Shown here in pieces: positions 40,396-52,558 of a stretch of DNA of 64,000 nt. Under the pieces are notes generated by a model, which was given only the letters and a program-made list of their open reading frames with translations, did no database searches and had not been told where the DNA came from. Numbering within the stretch: position 1 is the first letter of the stretch; each line of letters opens with the position of its first letter. The stretch comes from Madurella fahalii (Eukaryota > Ascomycota > Sordariomycetes > Sordariales). A program made the position numbers and the translations under genes. Where the stretch lies: contig CM056878.1 in the NCBI GenBank assembly GCA_029876055.1, positions 682,001 through 746,000 of the forward strand. The letters are read 5' to 3'.

Positions 40396-43300
40396 AGACG
40401 GAAATACCAAAACAAGTATGGTCGGCGTTCTTGCTTTGTGTTGCATCGTACCAGCTTTCCCGGTACCGCCCTGGACGGCATGTATCATGGAGCTGTAGCG
40501 CGTGCAGCAGGCGTCATGGCACGATCTTTGAACCACTCTTCGAGCGAGGCAAGATCGAGAAATTTGAGGAAGTGGCGGCTGCACGGCCGCCACTTCGTGT
40601 GCCACCAAAGTAAAAAATAGCCACAAAAAGCGCAGGTGTGCCCGGACTCGGGTAATCACGGACCGAAAGTGAGTTAAGGTTGCGGAGGGAGGGTGGGGCT
40701 GTCGGCACCGATGGAAGAAAGTGGGCAAAGTTCTGGTGAAGCGAAAGCGCAGCAGGGCTGCAAAGCGACCCCACCATGTTCATGGCGTGGGACCCCTGCT
40801 GGCTTGATCTCTAGCGGCGCCAAGGAGGCGTTGAGCTCCTCCCATCCCGCGCGGAAATTGCAGCGCTTGGGCCATCGACCGCTGCCCCCCACAAACCAAA
40901 CAAAGCAAATCCAGGGTCCCGAGGTGCGTTAATCCGTACTCTGCCGAAAATAGCGGCCAAATAAGTCAAAAGAGTCAAAGCAAATCTAGTGTTGAGATTT
41001 GCTTTGGTTGCTTTGGACTTGATTCCTTCGGTTTGTGGGGTTCGCTGCTTCAAACCGCCATGGACGTCGCTTCCGAAAATCCGCGCTAGTGGGGAGCCGC
41101 ACGTGAGTGTTGTTGCCAAAGGCACGCGGAACAGATGTAATCCACAACCTCCAGGCCACGCCGTCATGCGCGCAGTCGCCGTTTAGCATATTAGAAAGCC
41201 CTGGATCATGGCTTTCGAATGCTGTATTTTGCTTCGCTGCATTCCGCCTGCGCGGCCGTAGGTGGATGGAGTTGTTTTGAGGCCTTGTTTTGCAGGTCCT
41301 GGGACTGGATGCCCTGGTTGGGTAGGTAGGTAAAATGCTTGCTTGGTCGGCGAGGTCAGACGTAGAATTGTTTGGACGTTTCCCGCAATTGATCCCTTCG
41401 CAGAATCAATGTGATGTAGCATTTTAGGCGGGTGAGCGCCGTGATCCGATGCCGTCCTTGTTAATAGCATGGCTGGAATGGACGCACGCGGCGACGATTC
41501 GCAACGACCTGGACTGCTCGGCTTAAGTAGATCGGAGGCATCCAGCCAATGTTTCTAGCACGTGTTCTGAAACCGCAGGGAATCGCGCGGATCACTCGAC
41601 AAACCTTGACGTCAAGGTCAACAATACTTGGAGGGCTAGAGGGCAGTCTACACTTGGATGCGCAAACACAGCCCAGGTCAATTTCAAGTCACAAGCTCCA
41701 ATTGCAGCGGCATAGGTGACTGTGGGTGGGAGTTGAGCATGGAGGGCTTTTCCTGCCACGGCCCATTTGGTGGGCAAAGCGTCTTCCTCGCTGAGCTTGA
41801 CTCCGGGGCGGGTATGGGTGGAGCTGTGCGGGACAGGCCGCTGTGATCTATCTGGTCGAGGGGGTTTTGCTGCCATTTGCATCGATGGTCTCCGCATAGC
41901 GATGCGATGACGGCCAGGAAGGAGATGAAAGATGATCTGGGTCAAGACACTTATCACCTTTGTGGGCTTGAACCAAGTCCCTATGAGGCACGCGATTTGG
42001 CCGATCGAGTGCGACGCGGGTTTCAAAAGTCCAGGGCGATGGCAGCACATAGCCCTAACCCTGATCCGCTGGCGCGCTTGAGAGGGGCTGTCGACCAAGG
42101 ATTTCCCCAAGGAGTGGCGGGGTTCCAGTCCACTTTGCTTCGAGCGCGCGGGCATGGACGAACCCCCGCCCCGTCGTGCTGCCTGTGGCGCTCGACCAAA
42201 ATTACCCATTCGGTCATACCAGCTGGAAAAGTGTATTTGATGGTGTTTGCGCCCTGAGGGTTGAGTTGCCCGACGAGGATTTCAGTAGAGGTCTAACTCT
42301 CGTCATGCCAGGAGGCATAAGGCACCGTATGGAAACGCCCGCTAACAGCAGGGAGGGTTCCGTTCGCCGCAGGGCCCACGGGCGCTTGGCAGGTTTGCGT
42401 ACGGGGGACCGAGGGCCAAACTCCGTGCGTGTCTGGCAGTGTTATCAACGCACCCCGGAGTGCTGTGGACGGTCGCGCAGATCTGCAGCCGCCCAGCGAT
42501 TGATGTGGTGCATACACCAACCTTACCTATACCTACCTAGGTAAGTAGGATCTCTGCTCACCGACGGGGAGGTAGTTCCCCGTGTGCGTAAAAACGATCG
42601 CCCCCTGCCTCCTAACTGCGGTTCTGCTGGTAAAGGGTTCTCGGCACTTTAGCAATTCAGGGGCTCTGGCACGACGCCACCCCCAACGACCTTCAGCCCA
42701 CGACCTCCACTGGCCCAGGAGCAGTTCTGTGCCAGGTGCAGACGTCGGGCTTCAGGGGCGGGGGAGGGGGTTCAAGGCTGAAAGGCAACACCACTGCAAT
42801 CGATGTCGAGTCCGGTGGCAGGGGGGGCAGCTGGGCAACCCGCGCATCATGTTTGCCGGTTGACGGGAAATCATTGGTCACTCGCAACGGGTTCGGCGTA
42901 TTTCATCGGCCCGGATCGGCGTTGGAGATGGGCCGGGCGAGTAGGGAACCCGGAGTGCAGGGTTGCGACTAGACTCTGAAGGGAGGGAATTTGAAGACAC
43001 CAACATGCAGCAGCTGGGGGTCCGAACCAAGGCTTCTCGAATGTAAAATGGGGGTTCTTCGGGATCGCTGGCTGCTCCCTTCAGGCGCGGCCTGCGACGA
43101 AAGGCCCATCGCCGCAAGCCAGCCGACCGTGATGGATGTCGATCCGGAGCTGGCGAGGCGCCGCATCGGCAATACGGTAATCTCTAGCGGCTAGCGTTCA
43201 CAGACGTCTTTGTCTTCGTCTGCCGCTCAACTCTCGCTAGGATGACGGAAGTGAGGGGACATTCTGGAGTGGCAAGTAGCATTAGTCGGTGTTTTTGCCA

Positions 43301-43900
43301 ACGACTTCTCCCCCTCTGGTACGTATACGTGGTATACACAGCTGGTGCTGGGCGATTTCATGTTTGTTGGAATCCGTCCCAGCGCCATGACTGCGAGCGA
43401 AGGAATGACATGGCTGCCGACGTCGAACATCTCGTCAGCAGGCATGGATGCGGTGTGCCAGGGCAACTTGATCATTGGCATCGTACTGTGTCGCTGACCT
43501 CGTCAAGCTTTCGAGTTCAGCGTTTCGTCGTTGTCATAGACGGGTTCGACCGCCCTTGCTTTACCCGTTGCCGCCGCCGACGCTACCAACCCGTGTTAGC
43601 ATAGAGCCCAAGAACTGCGTTTTGAGATGGCTGAAGTACCTACATACCTTAGCTTTCGGGCTGTCGTGCTTCGAGGTCGAAGATGCCACATCCCTGGTTT
43701 CAATGTTCCCGTCCCGCTCACTCTCTTTGTACCATTTGCGAATGTCGCTTATCATGCGCCAACCACCCATCATCATTGACAAGCGCAGTTGAGAGCAATC
43801 CTCGGGCAGATTGCTCGACAACCTAAGAACGTCCAGCCGCCACCTGCGCAGCCGAAACCGAACGTGGAGTCGGGAACATATCTAAGCCACCATCCCGGCA
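40396..43900. other. Gene-poor stretch
   Basis: No domain, tRNA or transposon end recognised. Open frames such as 41592-42209 (-) and 43242-43604 (+) are paired with opposite-strand shadows. A short plus-strand piece near 43350-43490 (GDFMFVGIRPSAMTASEGM) looks weakly coding. The motif TACCTACCTAGGTAAGTA occurs at about 42530; shorter versions (TAGGTAGGTA) recur across the window. Confidence 0.4.
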
Positions 43901-44329
43901 TCACTGATGGTGCCCGACAAAATCGAGCGGCACTGCGGGCCTCATCATCGATAAGTTCAGCGCGGCCCTGAAGAGGGCGATTCGACATGTGGCTCTCTCC
44001 ATGCCTGCGAACTCGTGGCCTTCGTAGACGCTGCACGTGTGGCTTGAGATGTCACGTCCTTCTTGGACAACATCGAAACCGACGATCGACCGACGATGAT
44101 CCATCTTGCTAGAGACATTAAACTCTACCCTGTGAATCAGGTACCCAGATGGCATTTCGGTGAAAATCAAAGGACACATCTTACAACCTAACAAGCCAAG
44201 TTTGTTTGATCCATTGCACCATATGCATGATCCTGCAGTATGCGATATAGGCGAACAAACAAGCACACTTGCTGCGTCAAGATTGCAGCCAAACATTCCT
44301 TGTCCAGTCCCCAATGTGGCGGACAGCAC
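43901..44329 (-). other. Possible small gene, unrecognised
   Basis: A 142-codon open frame with even composition: GYLIHRVEFNVSSKMDHRRS, IVGFDVVQEGRDISSHTC, EFAGMERATCRIALFRAALN. No ATG at the very start of the frame; internal ATGs exist. Cys-rich in its first half. No family recognised; chance cannot be excluded. Confidence 0.25.
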
Positions 44330-44443
44330 TTCTTCAGTCAGTGGCTGACTTGGCTGCTCACCTATGTGGATACCTATCGCGATCTGAAAGGGTTTAGCGC
44401 CGCCAAGAGTTAGAGCGCTGTTACTGCAAGGATCTCTTTTGTG

Positions 44444-44451
44444 TATATATA
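44444..44451 (+). promoter_or_regulatory. Putative TATA box
   Basis: TATATATA stands upstream of a strongly pyrimidine-rich stretch (44460-44540), a common layout at fungal transcription starts. It could serve the plus-strand gene whose coding part begins at 45159, leaving a leader of about 700 bases, possibly spliced. No other gene fits it. Confidence 0.35.
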
Positions 44452-45158
44452 CAACTCAAAACCTCCCTCTTCTTGGGATCAATTCAAGGCACATCTTCTT
44501 TTCTTTCTTCCTACCTACACTCTATCTTTGAGCCCCTTCTTTGCTCCCTGCAGCGTCACAATACCACCAACAACGACGACGGAATGGAACATGAAATCAG
44601 CGTGTTGTCAAGATTGACTCGACGCTACCAGTCAAAGCTGTGTTGACCAAATACCTCAGGCAGGAAGCACCCTAACCATCACCTGCAACCTGCCTCCCGC
44701 TGGACTCCATCCGCCGCGGCTTTCTTCATTGCAATTCACTTCGTAGCTTCAAAGGGGCTTTTGGAGACCGCAAGCCGAGTTTATACGTGGCCTTTATCTA
44801 CCTTATTCCTGCAGGGCCCTCAAGGCAACGGAACCTAGAACCTAAAGCCTATTTGTCTCATTTGACAATAGTAAGGGACCTGGGTAGGAAACTATTCAGG
44901 TAGGGCTGGCGATCGCTGCCAAGGCCGCAGGTGGCATGCAATCTTCCGTCAGCCTTTGTTCTATTCACAAACCTTTCCCCCACCCAAACACATTCTCAAC
45001 TTCCAAGCGCCTCAGAGATTGCCCCCAACATCTTCCCTCCTCCCGCCATCCAACTTCAACCGCTGCTGGTTGGATGTGACGACGTTGGCTCGCGTTTCAT
45101 TGCAATCTTTCTGAGCAATCGCAATCTTTCTGAGCAATCGGATATTAGCATCGAGAAT

Positions 45159-45793
45159 ATGCAGGTACGCAGCCCCTCTGGTGTCAACTTTGATCAACTG
45201 CCTACTCACCCACCGACCTCCAGACCACCAAGAGGACACTGCCTCCAAGTTGGCCTATATCTGGATATCTGGTGACGACTTTCCGGCACCGGCCAAGACA
45301 ACGACCCTCCAACATCGAACAAGCACCAATCGGTTCGAATTCTGCCCTTCAAACCGTCACAAGCTTTGGCCTGGAACCTCAGACTAGCGTGTCACGCAAT
45401 CAGTCGGCACACACTGGTATGTTCTTTGCTTGATCCCGGTGGATTGTCCCCGACCATGGGCTGATAGTGACAGGCGAACTCAGGACGCAAACAACCAAGA
45501 CATCATCCTCTCCAGTACCGTCAGCAAGACCCACAGCCGAGAAGATCAGTTTCATTTGCACATCGTCACAAGAAGATGTCATCTCCAAGCAACTGTCGTC
45601 GGCTTCTGGTTTGCGCCATCTGCGCCAACCCGAACTCTACACACACAACCACACAATCATAGACAAGAGACATCTTTCTCAGGAAGCATTTATACAGCAG
45701 CAGCGCCTCAGGAGTCCTTGTTTCGTCCTGGGCATGACGAAAAACTGCATCCGGCGTCCTGGGCATGACGAGAAAAATTGTACACCGTCGTAA
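45159..45793 (+). CDS. Small multi-exon gene, 172 aa, C-terminus made from a repeat
   Basis: Exons 45159-45164 (ATG CAG), 45224-45416 and 45474-45793 join without a stop. Intron 1 (59 nt) is GTACGC...CTCCAG. Intron 2 (57 nt) is GTATGT, GGCTGAT, GTGACAG. The frame is also open 5' of the ATG to 44931, so an upstream start through another exon is possible. The product is basic and Ser/Thr/Gln-rich (RPSNIEQAPIGSNSALQTVT, SFICTSSQEDVISKQLSSAS) without a transmembrane helix or known domain. The last 25 or so residues (LGMTKNCIRRPGHDEKNCTP) come from the sequence that is inverted at 40.3 kb, where the minus strand encodes a similar stretch (MTVNCTQRPGHDVKLYT). Clean splice signals support expression; function unknown. 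Confidence 0.5.
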
Positions 45794-45815
45794 CTGAAGC
45801 TGTCCTGCCCACACT
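45722..45815. repeat. Inverted copy of the 40.3 kb repeat
   Basis: Reverse complement of 40310-40395 with roughly one mismatch per ten bases, including two internal CCTGGGCATGACG units and the block TTGTACACCGTCGTAACTGA. It lies inside the last exon of the 172-codon gene and carries that gene's stop codon. Confidence 0.85.
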
Positions 45816-46187
45816 GCACAAGATCATCTCACTCTTCCGTTCGTTTGTTCTGCACTCATCCGAACTCTGCACACACCCACATCAAACAAAAATCAAAAAC
45901 TGGAATTAGGGCTTGGCCAGATTCGCGCTCCTTCCTCAGATTTATTCCCCACGCGGTTTGCTGAAATCTCTGCGCTTCTGCCAAATTCTTTTTTCTCCCC
46001 ACAGAACTACAAAACCTTCACCACTTCTTCCCATCAACCACTTCTTGCCTTCAAGCAAATCCCAACCACGCAACTCACTCTCTCACGCAAGACAAGTTCA
46101 GCCTCTTGAACGCTATTCGCACAATTTTCTTCCCACAACCTGATCCACTCTTCGAGTTGACAAAGTTCGGCCATCGCGACAACTGTC

Positions 46188-49100
46188 ATGTCTGAGCATT
46201 GGGGCTCTGAGCAGTTGGGCTGGGCCGACTGGGGCTGGGGCGACGTTCCCGGCGACACTGATCAATCTGGTCATGTCCCGACGGCAATGGAAGTAAGTTG
46301 AAGATTTTTCAATTGCTGTGCTGAGTGGTAGCTGACTTTGAATTCTTTTAGTCTCCCGAGGGCTCCGCAGATGGTGAAACTATCCACTACATTGAGTCTG
46401 TCGCACCCGATGCTCCGACTGTCGTGGGCGTGATCATCCGGGACCCAGATCCGGAGGTTGAGACTGGTGAATCCCAGACCAATGACTCGGACGCGTCTTG
46501 GACTACCGCTGTCGAGGTCGAAGCCGAGAACCATGGCACCGATGTGAGTTGAAGCGATAATTTCATTCCGACAGAGTTACTGACATGCAATACAGACGCC
46601 TACCAACATGGACGGTGGAACCCAGGCTGAAGCTGCTGCTCCCAATGACCAGGCTTCTGTGAAGTCGACCGCTGACACCGAGAATCCCGAGAATGCCGAC
46701 GAAAATGACGACGTAAGTAACTTGAACTTCTTTCCAATCTTTTCACGGCAGAGTGACTGACGATTTGTAGGCGGAGTCGATTGCAGAGATTGACCCCCTT
46801 GCCACGGCGTTTGCGGCATTGGACGACCAGCGCTTCACCACGAAGCCGGTACGCGTCTACCTTCATGTCAACGGCAAGCCTCTCAGTTCCCCGGGCAATC
46901 GGACTTCGGTTCGCTGCGACGATCCTGGTGATTTGAGTCTCGATCACATCATGACGGTCTCTGCCTCCCCTCATGATTACGCCTGCATCAAAATCGCCCA
47001 CTTCGCATCCCACAAGGACTTCGAGCGCGACTGCGTGGGACAGAGCATCATCTACGTCAAGGATGTCGTCGAGTACAAGATCACGGAACACAACTCAGCA
47101 CAGGACGTCAGGGACCATTTGCACAGCAACTTCGGTGCCAAACCGACCAATCCAGCGTACAAGCTATCTGTCGTGGCTCTCACTACATCGAAGGTTTGGA
47201 TTGACATCCCGAGGCCTGCATTCAAAGCGCTGCGCCGCGTCAAGGATGTTCTTTTCAACCAGCTCGACGCGCTCAAGAACATGAAGTACGACGACGCAGA
47301 CAAGGCCAAGCTTGTCTTGTCTTTTCCGCAAGAAGTAGAAGATGACATACGCTGCAATCTCATTAGCGCGTTGCTGGGTCGTGAAGGCAATCTGAGAAAG
47401 GAAGGCGTCAACTACCCCAACCCTCTGGACTTCTGGTTCCAAGAAGAGAACGGTGGACGCAGAGAGATGCTCTTCCCTTCGCACGTGGGTCACAGGGACG
47501 ATTTTCCAAAGCTCGCCACAAGCATGAAGGTGTCTCGGTACCTGACGCACGACCAGCAGCTGGTTCACCAGATGGTTGGCTCAACCTATGACGAAACACT
47601 GCAAGTCGACGAGTACTCGGAACTGCGCACAATAGAACTCGATGCATATCTCATGCAATTCCCATATGCAGACGAGCGCCAGTTCCTCATGTTCATCAAG
47701 ACGGACGAGAAGCATCCTGGCCTCCCCCGAGCTGGAGAGAGCTGCCGTGTCAGCATTGCCGGCGCCAAGGTCATCGCATTGATGGGGCCGGATGAGATCA
47801 TTGACAACATCATCAAGCTCATCGAACAAGCGAGGGACGAGGGTGACCCCGTCGGTGCTGCAATTCAATTGGTTTCCCCGTACTTCAAAGAGGGACTCTC
47901 TCAGGATCTTGCCACAAAGTTCACTTCCACGACTGAAGAGGAAGAAGCAGATGTGGACGACGAGTATGATTGGCAGGTCCGCGTTCGAAAGGAACTCGAG
48001 AAGTTGTCGAAGGAGAATGAGCTTCAGCCTCCCTTACCAGTCGACGAGGTAACACCGGCTGAGGACGTGGAGACAGGTCCAGATGATGTCAATGTCACCT
48101 TCATCGCACACAGGCGGGACATTTCGGCACCGGTGTTCGGACATGAGTACCAGATGTTTATTGTCACGAAGCCGAACAAGTCGCCTTCGGACAAGAAGCC
48201 CATCCAAGTCGAGCTCCCCCTCATCCAGACAATGAAGAATGAGAGCGTTGAGGACTTCCAGACCAGGCTCTGCGACACGCCCACGGTGAACGTGTCCTTG
48301 ACAAGGGTGCACTCGGACAGGACACTGAAGGCAGAAGCACTCGCGATTAACTGCCTCCATCACCCGAAGTCCAGACCTCAGGAAATGGCTGCCACCGAGG
48401 ACTTGCTCAATGCATCCAAAGCCAAGTACACGTACCAGTTGCAGTTCGACGACTCCAAGGTGAAACCAGTCGACATCCTGGCCCGCTTGCCTGCTCTCGG
48501 TCGTTTCGCCGCCGAGAAGTCTAAAGATTATGATGCTCCCGTGTTCTGTCAGGAGACTTTCAGAGCGCTCGACTCTTCAAAGAAGAAGGCATTTTGCAGG
48601 CTTTCCAAGGTGCCAGCAGGTCTAGCTTTTATCAACGGAGTCGCTGGGTCGGGCAAGTCGACGTTTTTTCAAACGATAATCCTGCTTCTCTTCTTTGCTC
48701 TCTGTGACAAGGAGGCTACGGTCAAGACTGCGATTCCCGCGGACAAGAAGGTGTTGTACGTCGTCAACAACAATTCAGCTGTCGACAACTTCGCCCAGGA
48801 AGGGATGAACAAGCAGACATCACTCCATCTCGAGCACCCCGTGCCTTTCCTCCGCCTGTACTCAATGGAGTCTGAGATTGGAACCTACATGAAGAAGACA
48901 AGCGCGCAACGGGACGACGCCCTCGCTGACTCAAACGCGGCGGCTGAATTTTGCGATTCCTTCACAGGTGAACCCTTCCTCGCCGAGCTGGCGATAGGGC
49001 AAATAGGCAAAGACATGAAGGCGGCCCAAGAGGCGACTCGTGCAGAGAAGGCCCGGCACCGAGGGATTTCCTTGGAGTCTGGCGCCGCACAATATTTCGA

Positions 49101-51204
49101 GAGACACCGCGACGAGTTCCCCGCGCTTGCAGAAATTCTCCAACAGATCCAGCAGCAGACTGACGGAGTCATTGATCAGGATACTCGGTCTGCCCTAAAA
49201 ACGCTGATCCGAAATCTTTACACGACTTTCCTCGGGCAGTTCTCAGGCGTCATCGTGACAACCCCGGTGGCCGCAAGCAACCATCTGGTTCACGGAAGTT
49301 TCAAGCCAGACATAGTTCTCGTGGATGAAGCGGGTCGCCTGCGCGAGATGAGTCTGATGATCTCCATGACGTGGTACGACGCGCCGCACATTGTCGTTGG
49401 TGACCACTTGCAGTTCGGGCCGCACTTGACTGTAGAGCATCATGTTCACAATGCTCTACAGTCAGAGAATCCATTTGCACCCTCGATCACAAACTCGACA
49501 CTCTCCCGTGCAGTCCACGCGGGAAAGACGCTCGCTAGCCTAACGGTCAATCATCGTCAGTTGGGAGATCTCTACCAGCTCCCGAGCCAGCTGTTCTACT
49601 ACAACCAAGTGCAGCCGTTCTTGAGAACCCCCGACCGCTCGGTTCCAGCTGTGAAGGCATTCGCGGAGTATATCATGACTCTTCAGGGAGCGACCAACCC
49701 GTCGGCTACTGAGAATGATACATCACGCTTGTTGGTCGAGTTGCCAGGTTCGCAAGCCCGGAAGGCCGGTTCGTCGACGTACAATTCTGCCCATGCTGAG
49801 TGGGTGTTGGACCGAGTCAAAGAGATTCTCGACAACCCCAAGATCACGAACAGCAAGGGTAACCTGCCTGCGGGAATTCTCATCATACCTCTCTACGTCG
49901 CTCAAGTCAACGAGTATCGTCTCAGAATCAAGAAGCTTGTCAACGCTGGGAAGTGGACAGAGGATGACGCGAAACGCGTAGAGGTTTGCACTTTGGATGG
50001 GGCACAAGGGCACGAGCGCGACATCTCTATCGTTGACTTCACTCAAACGTCGGAACCTGGCTTCACCACCGACCCGCGGAGACTTCTAGTTTCCCTCACC
50101 AGAGGCATCATCGGCGAGATTATCATCCTGAACCGCGGGATGTTTAACACATGGGACACAGGCAAGCGAAGCACGGATGCCTACATGCTTCACCGCGTGC
50201 ACTCCAAGATTCGAGCCAAAGCCGCTCTGAGAGTTGTCTGTTGCCCGGTTCACGAGACGTATCGCCACAAGTTTGACGATGAGGTTTGCAAAACGATCAC
50301 GGCGAAACCCATGGGCGAAGATCACAAATCGTGCGACGACACCACGCATTCCCAAGGTGCTTGCCCGAAGCGCAAGTGCAAAGGTTGTGGCATGATCGGA
50401 CATTTGGCCAACGAATGTCGCGAATTGCACTGTTCTAGATGCCAGGAGAGTGGCCATCTCTCGTGGGACTGCACGTCCATCAAGAGATGCGTCCATTGTC
50501 ACCAACCATCGAAGAACCACAACGATACCATTTGTCAGGAGATCAAAAGCGCACGTGTTGCTTCCCAGGCCGGGTCCAAGAAGTGCAACATCTGTGACGA
50601 GGAGGGCCACGTCAGCAAGGATTGCACCAAATGCAAGACTTGCAAGGAGGATGGTCATATTGCTGCGGAGTGCCCGACGAAGCGTCCTAATCCTGATGCT
50701 TGCAAGAGGTGCAGATCGGGAGAGCACCAAACAGCCGAATGTCCCGAGACCATTCAATGCACCAAGTGCGCTGTCTGGGGTCATGACTCGACTAGCTGTA
50801 CGGCAAAGCCTAGAGCAAAGCGCACCGCTAGCAATCAGGCACAGGTCAAGGGCAGTCAAGAGGAACCCACCAGTGCTAACCAAGAGGGGCCTACCGATAC
50901 CAACAAAGAGGAACCCGCCAATGCCAAGACTGGCAAGACCCCGTTCCTGCCGGTCAAGACCGGAGTATCGAAAACCACAAATGCCGATAGTACGTTCGAT
51001 ATGATGACGAACCTTTTCCAACAAGGATCCTTCGACGCCTCACTTGAGAATCAGGCTCCCAAGGATGAGGATACTGCCGCTGAGACTGACGATGCATGGG
51101 GCGGTTCTGCTGTTGGCTCTGGTGATGGCTGGGGCAGTTCTGCCCTCGCTGACGATGCCCAGGGCAATCCCGACAAGGTCACGACGGGCACTAGTGATTG
51201 GTAG
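46188..51204 (+). CDS. SF1 (NFX1/ZNFX1-type) helicase with C-terminal CCHC zinc knuckles
   Basis: Exons 46188-46292, 46352-46543, 46596-46712 and 46771-51204 (1615 aa), all phase 0. Introns are GTAAGT...TTTTAG, GTGAGT...ATACAG and GTAAGT...TTGTAG. A Trp-rich acidic N-terminus (WADWGWGDVPGD) precedes about 600 residues of unknown fold. The helicase core has Walker A GVAGSGKST (761-769), Walker B VDEAGRLREM (Asp990), motif III VVGDHLQFGP, motif V-like ICTLDGAQGHERDISIVDFT (CTLDGAQG region) and motif VI LLVSLTRGI. About seven CCHC/CCHC-like knuckles follow (about 1341-1481: CKGCGMIGHLANEC, CSRCQESGHLSWDC, CNICDEEGHVSKDC and others), then a Gly/Asp/Trp-rich tail echoing the N-terminus. Relatives bind RNA, and some act in RNA silencing or decay. 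An intact gene; its exact role is unknown. Confidence 0.9.
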
Positions 51205-52558
51205 TTCCAGCGAATCCGAGTTGGGGATAAAGGGAACTCAGATATGTACAATAGATGATTAGACATCTCGTTAGGGAAGACTGGATGCTTCCAGGGGACA
51301 TGAAGCCTCTGGGGCCTAGCTCAATGGAATCGCGATGTCTATCAAAAACTTTTCCCTTGTGCTGTGACGTGAAACAGGATACATGAGCCCAATTCTCACC
51401 TTCTAGTATCATCATCATCACCAAGTCAAGGTCAAGATCCCCTGAAAACCATTAGGCAGACTTCAAATAGGTAGGTAAGCGGGCGCACTGGGGCTAAAAC
51501 ACCGCCGAGAAGCTCGCCAACAGGGAGAACCTCCAGAGAGCGCGCGGAGAACTGGATAACGATGTGACCTGCCGCCAAGACGATCCATGTTCCAAATGAC
51601 CATTTCCGGCCGTATTTCTTGGGGCGACACGGAACGGCTTCGCATTTGACAAGTCTCAGTACATTTCAGAGGCTGGAGATTACGCAGGCTACCAGAGCAG
51701 GTAAATCAGATCATGTTGAAGAGTTGGAGTGACTTTTTCGAGTCTGGCGACGAAAACATGATCGTTGGTTTCCATCCATGTGCGATTACCAACAGAGATC
51801 GCATCCTCAAATTGTGTTTCGTCGCCCTTCTGGAGGAAGGGGAATGAGCTAACATCTTCCAGCTGAAAGTTATCCCTCCCGGCAAAAAACACCAACCCAG
51901 CGAAGCGGAGCAGACCAGACCGTCACCTCACGTCGGAGAGAGCAGGAAACCGTTGCTGCAATCCTCTCGCCGCCACACCAGGCCCAGAGAAACTTCGAGC
52001 ACCGCCTTCCATCGAGTTGACATCCCTCTACCACGGCAAAGCACAAGAGCGGCGCCGAGACGAGCAGATTCTTGCAACCCCCACAAAGGCCAGCTCGCCT
52101 GTGCGGGGCTGGTCGTCTTCACTATAGCGACAGCAAGAACGGCGCCAGGGCCAGACCAAAGGTACGGCTTCGAGATTGGCATATAAGCTCACTGATTGTT
52201 GACCCCAGTTCTTCTCCAGTTCCCAAAGGCGCCGCCGCGCCCCGAAACCGGCGGTCGGGTCACCAGAAGCTGGGATACGGTTGAGCAGCGGTGATGCCTT
52301 CAAATGGACAGGAAAACCTCCTAGGACGAGATTCAATCCGGTGCCGTATCACCGACAGCGAACTTCCGTACCATGCGGGAGTAGGAGGGCCAGTGATGGT
52401 GGCCTGTCTACGCAGACGATTGCCTCGTACCTCCGACGATCACGAGGAACAAAGTCCTTTGGCAAATATCGTATGCGCGGCGACCACGGGGCTCATTGGA
52501 CAAGTCGGTTAAAACGTACGGATACCCACAGAGGTAGTGCGTCAGACAACCCGGATAC
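51205..52558. other. Intergenic, no gene seen
   Basis: Downstream of the helicase. Short open frames on both strands without motifs. A plus-strand stretch at 52537-52743 is open but competes with the better supported frame beginning at 52559. Confidence 0.5.
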
